This document shows, in pieces, positions 23,024 through 30,761 of a DNA stretch of 37,100 bases (the stretch's first letter is position 1; each line of letters begins with the position of its first letter). The stretch is from Lachnospiraceae bacterium. Lineage in GTDB: Bacteria; Bacillota; Clostridia; Lachnospirales; Lachnospiraceae. Below the pieces are notes generated by a model, which ran no database searches, was not told where the DNA came from, and saw only the letters and a list, made by a program, of their open reading frames with translations. The stretch is from assembly GCA_900766575.1 (NCBI GenBank), contig CAAFVW010000118.1:1-37100 (forward strand), read 5' to 3'. A program made the translations under genes and the position numbers.

Positions 23024-24175
23024 TTAAAATACTCCGAAAATAGCCATGAATGTACCGGCTGCTACGGCAGTACCGATAACACCTGCTACGTTAGGTCCCA
23101 TAGCATGCATGAGCAGGAAGTTGGTAGGATCGGACTCAGCACCAACCTTCTGGGATACACGTGCTGCCATAGGAACTGCGGATACACCTGCGGAACCGAT
23201 CAAAGGATTGATCTTGCCGCCGGAAAGTACGCACATCAGTTTACCGAACAGAACACCTGCGGCAGTACCGAACATAAATGCGATCAGACCCAGAGCTACG
23301 ATCTTCAAAGTATCTGCATTCAGGAATGCTTCTGCACTGGTGGTAGCACCTACAGAAGTACCCAGCAGAATAACTACGATGTACATCAGAGCATTGGATG
23401 CGGTCTCGGTCAGCTGACGAACAACGCCGGACTCACGGAACAGGTTACCCAGCATCAGCATACCTACCAGAGGAGCTGTGGTGGGAAGGATCAGACATAC
23501 AACGATAGTAACAACGATGGGGAACAGGATTTTCTCCAGTTTAGATACCGGACGAAGCTGACCCATCTTGATCTTTCTCTCCTTCTCAGTGGTGAGAAGT
23601 TTCATAATAGGGGGCTGGATAATGGGAACCAATGACATATAGGAATATGCTGCCACTGCAATAGGTCCCAGAATCGCCGTCTGTCCCAGCTTACCAGCTA
23701 AGAAGATGGAGGTAGGGCCGTCAGCACCACCAATGATGGAGATGGCTGCAGCTGCCTTGTCGTTGAATCCCAGCCAGATTGCACCGAAGTATGCTGCGAA
23801 GATACCGAACTGTGCAGCAGCTCCCAGCAGGAAGCTCTTAGGGTTTGCAATCAGAGGACCAAAGTCTGTCATGGCACCTACGCCCATGAAGATCAGGGAC
23901 GGCAGGATTGCCAGTTCATCCAGCTTGTAGAAATAATACAGTAAGCCGCCGGCACCGTTTGCTGCATTTTCAGGGTGCAGCATGATATCGGGGTAAATAT
24001 TTACCAACAGCATACCGAACGCTATCGGGAGTAAGAGCAACGGCTCAAACTCATGACGGATAGCTAAATAAAGGAAAAAGCATGCAACCAGAATCATGAC
24101 ATAGTTTCCCCAGGTCAGGTTAAAAAACGCTGTCTGATGAATCAGGTTGTTAAGCGTACTAGCTATATATTCCAT
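23024..24175 (-). CDS. oadB: Sodium-ion-translocating decarboxylase beta subunit
   Basis: 383-residue integral membrane protein of the OadB/MmdB/GcdB family with about nine helices. It decarboxylates carboxybiotin and pumps Na+ outward. Family segments are GVGAMTDFGPLIANPKS, ISIIGGADGPTSIFLAGKL (the re-entrant Asp region) and the Ser-rich AGVSAVPMAARVSQKVGAE, followed by NFLLMHAMGPNVAGVIGTAV. AGGAGGTCATCAA precedes the ATG. Its presence ties the cytosolic carboxyltransferases and biotin carrier to the membrane. Confidence 0.96.
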   Translation of the reverse strand: MEYIASTLNNLIHQTAFFNLTWGNYVMILVACFFLYLAIRHEFEPLLLLPIAFGMLLVNIYPDIMLHPENAANGAGGLLYYFYKLDELAILPSLIFMGVGAMTDFGPLIANPKSFLLGAAAQFGIFAAYFGAIWLGFNDKAAAAISIIGGADGPTSIFLAGKLGQTAILGPIAVAAYSYMSLVPIIQPPIMKLLTTEKERKIKMGQLRPVSKLEKILFPIVVTIVVCLILPTTAPLVGMLMLGNLFRESGVVRQLTETASNALMYIVVILLGTSVGATTSAEAFLNADTLKIVALGLIAFMFGTAAGVLFGKLMCVLSGGKINPLIGSAGVSAVPMAARVSQKVGAESDPTNFLLMHAMGPNVAGVIGTAVAAGTFMAIFGVF

Positions 24176-24212
24176 TTGATGACCTCCTGTTGTTTATAGA
24201 GCTGATAAAAAA

Positions 24213-24584
24213 TTAGTTCAGAGTTGCCAGAACTGCACCAGCCTCAACAGTATCACCAACTGCAACATCAATGCTTGCCACGGTACCATCTTCGGGAGCA
24301 ACTACAGGGATCTCCATCTTCATAGCTTCCAGAATGATCACTGCATCCCCCTTCTTTACAGCCTGTCCTACGCTTGCTTCCAGCTTGAAGATCTTACCTG
24401 CTGCACCAGCTTCTACTTTGATGCTGCCTGCTGCGCCGCTTGCCTTGGGAGCTGCTGCGGGAGCCTTGGGTGCTGCCTTGGGAGCTGCGGGAGCCTTTGC
24501 TGCTACGGGTGCTCCGGTGGATGCGCCCTCTTCTACTACTACATCATATACGTTGCCATTTACGGTAATGGTATAATTCTTCAT
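24213..24584 (-). CDS. Biotin carboxyl carrier subunit
   Basis: 123-residue carrier. A short N-terminal strand region (MKNYTITVNGNVYDVVVEEG) leads into a flexible Ala/Pro/Lys linker (about 26-52), then the biotinyl/lipoyl domain with the biotinylation motif EAMKME (K89). Matches the MmdC/OadA-tail/1.3S class that shuttles CO2 between carboxyltransferase sites and OadB. It is the only biotin carrier in the operon, so both carboxyltransferases presumably use it. AGGAGGATATTAAA is its RBS. Confidence 0.95.
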   Translation of the reverse strand: MKNYTITVNGNVYDVVVEEGASTGAPVAAKAPAAPKAAPKAPAAAPKASGAAGSIKVEAGAAGKIFKLEASVGQAVKKGDAVIILEAMKMEIPVVAPEDGTVASIDVAVGDTVEAGAVLATLN

Positions 24585-24611
24585 TTTAATATCCTCCTAA
24601 CGGTTTTATGA

Positions 24612-25397
24612 TTATCTTACTCTGCGGATAGAACGAACGACAAATCCATCCGTGCTTGCAGAACCTTCGCTTGCTGCAATGGCAGCTGCGATAACTGCAA
24701 TCAGTTCGGTGTCATCGGCTTCGCTTTCTTCCTGTGCAGCAATCTGTGTTACTGCATTATCAATGCCTGCGCTCTTAACTTCTTCCTTCTTGTCCTTTTT
24801 GCTGAAAGCAGCCTGAATCCTGGGAATGAAGTTAAACAGGGAAATGATCAGTGAGATCATGATCAGCATTACGAATACAGTTCCCATACCGATCAGAGTA
24901 TTCAGTGCAGCTTTGGTCATCAGGCCACCCATGGATTCAATGGGATTCAGTGCTGCTGACTCCATGCTCAGGAACATATCGTTGGTGAAGATCACCTCCG
25001 CCTGTGCGTTCTGATTGGCACCGGTCACATCTACATGTACGATGATCTGATCATCATCAATGGTTGCTGTTGCATCACCGACAGCGGTAATGCCGCCGAT
25101 GGTATCCTTTGCGGAATTAAAGGACTCGATCGCGGTCTTATATGCATAACCGTCAACGGAGATACCCACATTTTCCTGTACCATATATGCCACTTCATCA
25201 GCGGTATACTCCGAGAAGCTCTCCAGTGTAGCTTCATCTTCAAAATTCTCAAGAGAAGGGATCACATACTGGGTAGCGATCTGGATCGCGGTATCCATCT
25301 TACGCTGTTCGTAATCTGTATAGGTCTCCTCACTGCCGCACGCTGTCAAACCAAAGATGCAGGTAATCATACATACTAAGCTTAAAAATTTCTTCAT
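24612..25397 (-). CDS. Lipoprotein with OadG-like C-terminal domain
   Basis: 261 residues. A lipoprotein signal MKKFLSLVCMITCIFGLTAC ends in a lipobox with C20. Residues 21-155 form an exported alpha/beta domain (DUF3887-like in appearance). One membrane helix follows at about 165-190 (LIGMGTVFVMLIMISLIISL), then a cytosolic tail ending in AAIAASEGSASTDGFVVRSI, which matches the end of OAD gamma subunits. The gamma subunit assembles the carboxyltransferase with OadB. The added extracytoplasmic domain makes this protein about three times the usual OadG length. The gap to mmdA is 17 bases. Confidence 0.85.
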   Translation of the reverse strand: MKKFLSLVCMITCIFGLTACGSEETYTDYEQRKMDTAIQIATQYVIPSLENFEDEATLESFSEYTADEVAYMVQENVGISVDGYAYKTAIESFNSAKDTIGGITAVGDATATIDDDQIIVHVDVTGANQNAQAEVIFTNDMFLSMESAALNPIESMGGLMTKAALNTLIGMGTVFVMLIMISLIISLFNFIPRIQAAFSKKDKKEEVKSAGIDNAVTQIAAQEESEADDTELIAVIAAAIAASEGSASTDGFVVRSIRRVR

Positions 25398-25414
25398 TTT
25401 ACAATCACCCTTTC

Positions 25415-26848
25415 TTATACAGTTCCGTGTTTCCTGGCAGGACGGTCTTCACTCTTGGTGAATAACATCTCAAATGCGCCGATCACATATTTTCTGGTAT
25501 CAGCAGCATTTACGATCTGGTCCACATATCCTCTCTTGGCTGCGCTGGTTACATTCAGAGTCAGAGCTTCGTACTCAGCAGCCTTTTCATTAATTACATC
25601 TGCGCCCTGTCCGTCATACATGATCTTGGCAGCCAGTTTGCCGTCCATAGCACCGATCTGTGCATCCGGCCATGCCATGGTGATATCAGCGCCGATTGCC
25701 TTGGAATTCATAACTACATAAGCGGTTCCCAGAGCCTTGCCGATGACAACGTTTACCTTGGGAACGGTAGCATTGGCGAATGCATAGGTCAGCTTTGCAG
25801 CAGCCTTGGCAATGGTCTTCTCGGAAGCAAGAGTAGCTTCATAACCCTTTACATTGGTCAGGGTCAGTACAGGAATACCGAAAGCGTCACAGAAGTTAAC
25901 GAATTCTGCAGCCTTCTCACAACCTTCAGCAGTCAGAACCGCATCCAGCTTCTCTGCTACCTTGCCCTCTTCGTCGCAGATCTCGGAACGGTTAGCTACC
26001 GCACCTACAGTAACGCCATCCAGACGCAAGAATCCGGTTACCATATTCCTGGCATATCCGGCCTTTACTTCGAAGAAATTGTTGTCATCTGCCAGAATGG
26101 ACAGAGCAACGCCGGTGTCACCTACGCAGCCTGCGATCTCGGGATTCACACGGTTCAGATCATCGGTGCAGTCCTCCAGGAAGCTTGCATCATCTTCATT
26201 GTTGGCAGGAAGGAAGCTTACCAGCTCTCTAACCTTCTCCAGAATGGTTGCTTCGTCAGCTACCACATCAACGATACCGCTCTCCTCTGCCTGGAACTTG
26301 GCGGAAGAAGAATCACACTTGGTAATTACATTGCCATCCAGTGCATTAGGAGCATTTACAAACAGCTTGGCATTCTTCTCTTCCATGAATGTGAAATCAG
26401 TCATGGTAGGGAACAGGCCCAGGCCACCGCCACAGGTTCCGAATACAGCAGTGATCTGAGGGATCACGCCGGAAGCCATGGTCTGCTTTAAATAGATCTC
26501 ACCAAATGCAGCCAGTGCATCGGTTGCTTCCTGCAGTCTTAAACCTGCTGATTCGATCAGTCCGATCACAGGTGCTCCGGTCTTCATAGCCAGATCATAG
26601 AGGTTTGTGATCTTCTTGGCATGCATCTCACCAATGGTTCCGTTCAATACGGAAGCATCCTGGCTATATACATATACAAGATTACCATTGATTACTCCGT
26701 AGCCGGTGATACAACCGTCAGAAGGAGTTTCGTTGGGTTTCAGATTGAAATCCGTAGCTCTTGCGGTTACAAGTCCGCCGATTTCAACGAAACTGTTGTC
26801 ATCGAGTAAAGCTGCTATTCTTTGACTCGCTTTTGAAGTAGTACTCAT
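25415..26848 (-). CDS. Acyl-CoA carboxyltransferase, MmdA/PccB-like subunit
   Basis: 477-residue crotonase-fold carboxyltransferase of the methylmalonyl-CoA decarboxylase alpha / propionyl-CoA carboxylase beta family. The N-terminal half has SFVEIGGLVTARATDFNLKP, GYGVINGNLVYVYSQDASVL and an oxyanion region FGTCGGGLGLFPTMTDFTFM. The C-terminal half has PVLTLTNVKGYEA and AYVVMNSKAIGADITMAWPD, then AQIGAMDGK. It is shorter than typical MmdA (about 510) and diverges in the CGGG region, so the acyl-CoA substrate is not certain. It is the first gene of the operon, with GGAGGG upstream of the ATG and a promoter at 26941-26968. Confidence 0.9.
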   Translation of the reverse strand: MSTTSKASQRIAALLDDNSFVEIGGLVTARATDFNLKPNETPSDGCITGYGVINGNLVYVYSQDASVLNGTIGEMHAKKITNLYDLAMKTGAPVIGLIESAGLRLQEATDALAAFGEIYLKQTMASGVIPQITAVFGTCGGGLGLFPTMTDFTFMEEKNAKLFVNAPNALDGNVITKCDSSSAKFQAEESGIVDVVADEATILEKVRELVSFLPANNEDDASFLEDCTDDLNRVNPEIAGCVGDTGVALSILADDNNFFEVKAGYARNMVTGFLRLDGVTVGAVANRSEICDEEGKVAEKLDAVLTAEGCEKAAEFVNFCDAFGIPVLTLTNVKGYEATLASEKTIAKAAAKLTYAFANATVPKVNVVIGKALGTAYVVMNSKAIGADITMAWPDAQIGAMDGKLAAKIMYDGQGADVINEKAAEYEALTLNVTSAAKRGYVDQIVNAADTRKYVIGAFEMLFTKSEDRPARKHGTV

Positions 26849-26940
26849 ATGTTTTCAGCCCTCCGTTGATAATATAATAAAATATAATAGAAAACATTAT
26901 TAATATAGAAGCACAAATGCCCCCATGATTAACAGTTTGT

Positions 26941-26968
26941 AGTATAACACAAAATCTGCAACTCGCAA
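26941..26968 (-). promoter_or_regulatory. Probable promoter of the mmdA-oadA operon
   Basis: Minus-strand TTGCGA (26963-26968), 16-base spacer, TATACT (26941-26946). It gives a 5' UTR of about 85 bases. The -35 and spacer lie inside the upstream terminator hairpin. Confidence 0.6.
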
Positions 26969-26987
26969 ACAACGAATTGCAGATTTT
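26951..26987 (-). terminator. Terminator after the upstream carboxypeptidase gene, overlapping the mmdA promoter
   Basis: Inverted repeat AAAATCTGCAA (26951-26961) / TTGCAGATTTT (26977-26987), extended by TCG/CGA inside the loop, with a T-rich 3' side on the minus strand. It lies 43 bases after the dac stop. Confidence 0.7.
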
Positions 26988-27030
26988 TACAAAATTTATA
27001 TATTGTACCTCATTTTAAACAATTTCCCCG

Positions 27031-28356
27031 TCATTTTTCCATAGAAGCTTTCATAAGAAATCGTTCCAGAATCTGTCTCACACACCAGGACAGATCGATG
27101 GCTCTGACCGTCTCCTCCGCCAGCAGCCGTTCCCGCCGCCAGATCTCTCCGTCTACCAGATAACAGATTTCTCCTACCGTGTCTCCCTGCGTCACCGGTG
27201 CCCGTAGCTTTTTTTCTTTCCGGTAAAGGATCTCCACCTTTTCCCCCTCCCGCATCAGAAGTCCGTCTATCCCCTCCGGCTCCCCTGCCATTCTGACATT
27301 GAGAGGTACTTCCGGCTCCAGCAGCTCATTCTGACCACCGGCCACCGGGATCGGTGCAAGCATTGTTTCTTGCTCCGGAAAAGCCTCCTCTGCAAATGAC
27401 CGGTAGGCATAGTGTTCCAGCCCATAGGTAAACAGTGTCCTGCTGTCGCTCCATTTACGGGTCTTATGATTCGGCCAGCCACAGGCAAGCAAAGCCACGA
27501 TCAGCCGCTTCCCGTCCCGTTCCAGGGCACCCACATAACAATACCCCGCCTTATTGGTAAACCCTGTCTTGCCGGTAAACGCACCCTCCATCATCTGCAG
27601 AAAAGCATTGTGATTATGGCATTGGAAGGATCGGCCATTTTCCGTAAAACTATAATCCTGCGTCCGCGTGATCTCCAGAAACTGTTCCCTCCGGGAAGAT
27701 TCCAGAATACAATATCGTAAAATCGAGGCAAGATCCTTCGCCGTGGTATGATGCTCCTTTTCCTGCGTACTTCCATCCGGCAGTGTCAGCGTCTCCGTGG
27801 CATCCAGCCCGTTAGGTGTAATAAACCAGGTGTCTTCACAGCCGATCTCTACTGCTTTTTCATTCATCGCCGCGGCAAATCTATGTAATGCAGCCTTGCT
27901 CTCCGCGATAGTGTGCTCCGAAGCATCCGTGCTTTCTCCCAGAAGCTTTCCTCCAACATACTCCGCCAGCACCGCAGCGGCATCATTATGGCTTTCCAGC
28001 ATCAGAGAAAATAATAATTCTCCTACGTTATAGTGTTCCCCCTGCTTTACATAGAGCTTCACCTCAGGCATGGAGGCCGCATAGGCCGAGACACCGGTTT
28101 CTTCCTCTGTCTCTGCATTTTCCAGTACCAGAATGCAGGTCATGATCTTGGTGGTACTGGCCATAGCCATGGGCGTTTCTTCGTTTTTGCCATATAATAC
28201 CCGCCCGGAATCCGCATCCAGAAGTACCGCCGCCTGCGCATACAGCTGCAGATCCTGTGTTTTTTCTCCGTATTGTGTTTCCTTCGGTATCGCTCCTCCC
28301 CATATACTTTCGATCCACAAAAGCACCGACAAAAGGGCACAAAAAAAGCCTCGCAT
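27031..28356 (-). CDS. D-alanyl-D-alanine carboxypeptidase (S11, DacF-like), copy 1
   Basis: 441 residues from the ATG at 28356 (GGGAG eight bases upstream; GTG 28365 is an alternative). An N-terminal signal peptide (FFCALLSVLLWIESIWGG) is followed by the S11 transpeptidase fold with SxxK as STTK (S67, K70), SxN as SHN (S122) and KTG in AFTGKTGFTNKAGY. A C-terminal domain of about 120 residues resembles the PBP5 C-terminal stalk. It trims the terminal D-Ala of peptidoglycan stem peptides outside the membrane. It lies downstream of scpB, after a 102-base gap with a weak hairpin. Confidence 0.93.
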   Translation of the reverse strand: MRGFFCALLSVLLWIESIWGGAIPKETQYGEKTQDLQLYAQAAVLLDADSGRVLYGKNEETPMAMASTTKIMTCILVLENAETEEETGVSAYAASMPEVKLYVKQGEHYNVGELLFSLMLESHNDAAAVLAEYVGGKLLGESTDASEHTIAESKAALHRFAAAMNEKAVEIGCEDTWFITPNGLDATETLTLPDGSTQEKEHHTTAKDLASILRYCILESSRREQFLEITRTQDYSFTENGRSFQCHNHNAFLQMMEGAFTGKTGFTNKAGYCYVGALERDGKRLIVALLACGWPNHKTRKWSDSRTLFTYGLEHYAYRSFAEEAFPEQETMLAPIPVAGGQNELLEPEVPLNVRMAGEPEGIDGLLMREGEKVEILYRKEKKLRAPVTQGDTVGEICYLVDGEIWRRERLLAEETVRAIDLSWCVRQILERFLMKASMEK

Positions 28357-28420
28357 AATCATCACTCCCGGAAAGGATTAATTATTATTATGAGGCTGAT
28401 TCTTTGTCCTATTCAAAACA

Positions 28421-28448
28421 CTTCCAAACTCATTGGCTTTTTTGGAAG
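28421..28448 (-). terminator. Weak hairpin between scpB and dac copy 1
   Basis: CTTCCAAA (28421-28428) / TTTGGAAG (28441-28448), eight pairs with a 12-base loop, followed on the minus strand by TGTTTTG. It is a possible partial terminator after scpB. Confidence 0.4.
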
Positions 28449-28458
28449 CTACGCAACA

Positions 28459-29028
28459 TTATATATTCAGGGTAAGCTGCACTTCCTGCTCTGCCTGCTG
28501 TTTGAATTCTTCCATCTGTACCGGATTCAATTCCGGCAGTTCCTCCAGGCTCTTCACACCAAAACAGCGTAAAAACTGTTCCGTAGTACCGAACAGCAAT
28601 GGTCTTCCGGGAGCATCCAGACGGCCCAGCTCCGTGATCAGATCATATTCCAGAAGTTTATTGATGGCATGATCGCAGCTGACACCACGCACCCTTTCGA
28701 TCTCCAGTCTCGTCACCGGCTGTTTGTAGGCAATGATAGACAGTGTCTCCAATACAGTGTCCGTCAGTGTCATTTTTCTCGGTGTTTTGGCAATTTTGAT
28801 CAGATATTCATACATATCCGCTTTGGTACAGAGCTGTACGGAATTTTCGAACTGTGTCAGTCCGATTCCCCTGTCCTCTTTCTCATACTTTGCCGCCATA
28901 TCTTTTAAAATGGATTTCGTCGTCTTCACATCCTCTTCGATCACTTCCGCAAGTCTGCTGATCTCCACGGAATCCCCCATGGTAAAAAGAACGGCTTCTA
29001 TCACTGATTCTGCTTTACTGCGTTCCAT
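28459..29028 (-). CDS. scpB: Segregation and condensation protein B
   Basis: 189-residue winged-helix protein that, with ScpA, binds SMC to condense and separate chromosomes. Recognisable segments are SVIEAVLFTMGDSVEISRLA, the first wing region, LTDTVLETLSIIAYKQPVTR and IERVRGVSCDHAINKLLEYD. The length fits the family. It starts 19 bases after scpA, with AGCGAGGTTGGAAC before the ATG. Confidence 0.96.
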   Translation of the reverse strand: MERSKAESVIEAVLFTMGDSVEISRLAEVIEEDVKTTKSILKDMAAKYEKEDRGIGLTQFENSVQLCTKADMYEYLIKIAKTPRKMTLTDTVLETLSIIAYKQPVTRLEIERVRGVSCDHAINKLLEYDLITELGRLDAPGRPLLFGTTEQFLRCFGVKSLEELPELNPVQMEEFKQQAEQEVQLTLNI

Positions 29029-29047
29029 GTTCCAACCTCGCTGTGTT

Positions 29048-29791
29048 TTATACGTTAGACGTAATCATAATATCATCAAATATATGTTCCTGGCTGATGT
29101 TGATCTTGCCAGTCTTCATCAGTTCCAGAATAATCAGGAAAGTAACAATGACCTCCATCCTGCTGTTCTGCTTCTCCAGAAGTTTCCGGAAGCTGAAGGT
29201 CTTATGTTCTTTGGCATAAGCCTCCACATACAGCATTTTTATATCCATATCCACCTCATCCTTCTCGATGCTGCCGTACTGGCTGCGGACGGGGTCGATC
29301 TTGTCCTCCTGCTTTTTCACGATAGATTTGAAGATCTCATGAAGCTTGTTCAGATTCATATCGCCTATGAGCTCTTCATAATCCACAGGCTGCCTGTACG
29401 CCTCCACTTCCTTCGGAAGTCTCTGTTCTCTGTACATATTCCTGGCAGCATCCACCTGTCTGTCCCTCAGTTCGAAAGACATATATTTGTACATCTTGTA
29501 TTCCAGCAATTTCTGGACCAGTTCCGCTCTGGGATCCTCTTCCTCACCGTCCTCATTCACTTCCTTCGGCAGCAGCATTTTGCATTTAATGTCAATCAGC
29601 GTCGCCGCCATCACCAGAAATTCACTCATGACGTTCATATCTTCCCGCTGCATCTGCCTGATGTAATCCAGATACTGAGCCGTGATCTCCACGATAGGAA
29701 TATCATAGATGTCTATTTTGTTTTTTTCAATCAAATGAAGCAGCAGATCCAGAGGACCTTCAAACGCTTCCAGTTTTACAGATATTGCCAT
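29048..29791 (-). CDS. scpA: Segregation and condensation protein A
   Basis: 247-residue kleisin partner of SMC. The N-terminal helical domain opens with VKLEAFEGPLDLLLHLIEKN and KIDIYDIPIVEITAQYLDYI. The central region LVMAATLIDIKCKMLLP and the C-terminal winged helix (FRKLLEKQNSRMEVIVTFLI) are both present. AGGAG ten bases upstream supports the ATG. It sits between the phosphoesterase gene (12-base gap) and scpB. Confidence 0.96.
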   Translation of the reverse strand: MAISVKLEAFEGPLDLLLHLIEKNKIDIYDIPIVEITAQYLDYIRQMQREDMNVMSEFLVMAATLIDIKCKMLLPKEVNEDGEEEDPRAELVQKLLEYKMYKYMSFELRDRQVDAARNMYREQRLPKEVEAYRQPVDYEELIGDMNLNKLHEIFKSIVKKQEDKIDPVRSQYGSIEKDEVDMDIKMLYVEAYAKEHKTFSFRKLLEKQNSRMEVIVTFLIILELMKTGKINISQEHIFDDIMITSNV

Positions 29792-29803
29792 GTAAAAAAA
29801 CTC

Positions 29804-30706
29804 CTATTTCCCCTCATTGCTTCCATGGTCCGGCTTCTCTTCCGGCAGCAGATCCACTTCCAGAACCTCTCCCGGATTAAACAGCCGTATGGGAATCGTA
29901 TGCATTCCCAGTCCTCTGCTTAACAGCATCCTGGTCCTGCCAAGAATGAACTCTCCCCCGTCGTATTGCGGGAAAAGTCTCACATTGGGGGAGACTATTC
30001 CTTTGCCCCAGAACGGAATCCTCACCATGCCTCCATGGACATGTCCGGCCAGCACCAGATCTGCGCCCCATTCCGCATATTTTGGAAAATAATCCGGATT
30101 ATGGGCAATCAGAATCGTATACTCCTCTTCGGAAGGTTGTCCCAGAAGATCTTTCAGATACTGCGGATCCATGGGTTTTATTCCAAAACGTTTATAATAC
30201 AGCCTGTCAATCTCCGAACCGTAAATGCTCATCCCATATTCGGGCAGCTGCATATGTGCATTCACCAGTCTGCGGATTCCAATCTTCTGTAACGCTTCCT
30301 CATACCGGTCCGCCATATCCCCATAATTCTCCGGATATAGTTTCAGCCTGTGCTCGTGATTGCCATTGCCGTAATAGATCGGATATTTTTCCGCCAGCTT
30401 CGTCATAAAGCTGATTGCCACATCCAGACTGGCTTTCGGTTTCGCCGTCAGAATATCACCGGCGATCAGAATCATATCCGGCCGAATCTCATCAATCGCC
30501 TGCAGCAGGCGTTCGTTCTCTTTTCCGTATCTTTTATTGTGCAGATCCGCCAGAACCACAGCCTTTACAGGCTTTTTGATTCTGTGATCCCGCAGGGAAT
30601 AATGCCGTACCACAAAACGATTGCTGTCGTACAGCATTATCCACAGCATTGCCACCAGGATCACTGCGATCACGGTAATCACTACATCCAAAGTATTTGC
30701 CCCCAT
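29804..30706 (-). CDS. Membrane-anchored calcineurin-type metallophosphoesterase
   Basis: About 300 residues. One N-terminal membrane helix (about 5-28, LDVVITVIAVILVAMLWIML) anchors a metallophosphatase domain. The two-metal motifs are in order: VVLADLHNKRYG (D-x-H), ILIAGDILTAKP (G-D), YYGNGNHEHRLKLY (G-N-H-E), ILIAHNPDYFPKYAEWGADL (H) and VLAGHVHGGMVRIPFWG (G-H-x-H). Relatives such as YkuE/YaeI act on lipid or nucleotide phosphates; the substrate here is unknown. The ATG at 30706 is preferred because a -10 box at 30741-30746 makes the TTG at 30730 nearly leaderless. The SD is weak. It leads the mpe-scpA-scpB unit. Confidence 0.9.
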   Translation of the reverse strand: MGANTLDVVITVIAVILVAMLWIMLYDSNRFVVRHYSLRDHRIKKPVKAVVLADLHNKRYGKENERLLQAIDEIRPDMILIAGDILTAKPKASLDVAISFMTKLAEKYPIYYGNGNHEHRLKLYPENYGDMADRYEEALQKIGIRRLVNAHMQLPEYGMSIYGSEIDRLYYKRFGIKPMDPQYLKDLLGQPSEEEYTILIAHNPDYFPKYAEWGADLVLAGHVHGGMVRIPFWGKGIVSPNVRLFPQYDGGEFILGRTRMLLSRGLGMHTIPIRLFNPGEVLEVDLLPEEKPDHGSNEGK

Positions 30707-30740
30707 GGTCTGTTTCCAGTTTATTGCCAATATGTTTTAT

Positions 30741-30749
30741 AGTATAACA
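30741..30749 (-). promoter_or_regulatory. Extended -10 promoter with flanking inverted repeat, phosphoesterase-scpAB unit
   Basis: Minus-strand TGTTATACT. The -10 is bracketed by a perfect inverted repeat AATATGTT (30729-30736) / AACATATT (30746-30753), a plausible operator. Confidence 0.55.
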
Positions 30750-30761
30750 TATTTTCCGGGC

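Noticed and set aside
25415..26848. Acetyl-CoA carboxylase carboxyltransferase
   Set aside because: It is a single PccB/MmdA-type chain rather than AccA plus AccD, lacks the AccD zinc finger, and sits with OadB and OadG rather than a biotin carboxylase.
28733..29923. Long plus-strand open frame (396 codons) across scpB and scpA
   Set aside because: It is antisense to two clearly conserved genes and its product is low-complexity, rich in Leu, Ile, Phe and His. No RBS or family match.
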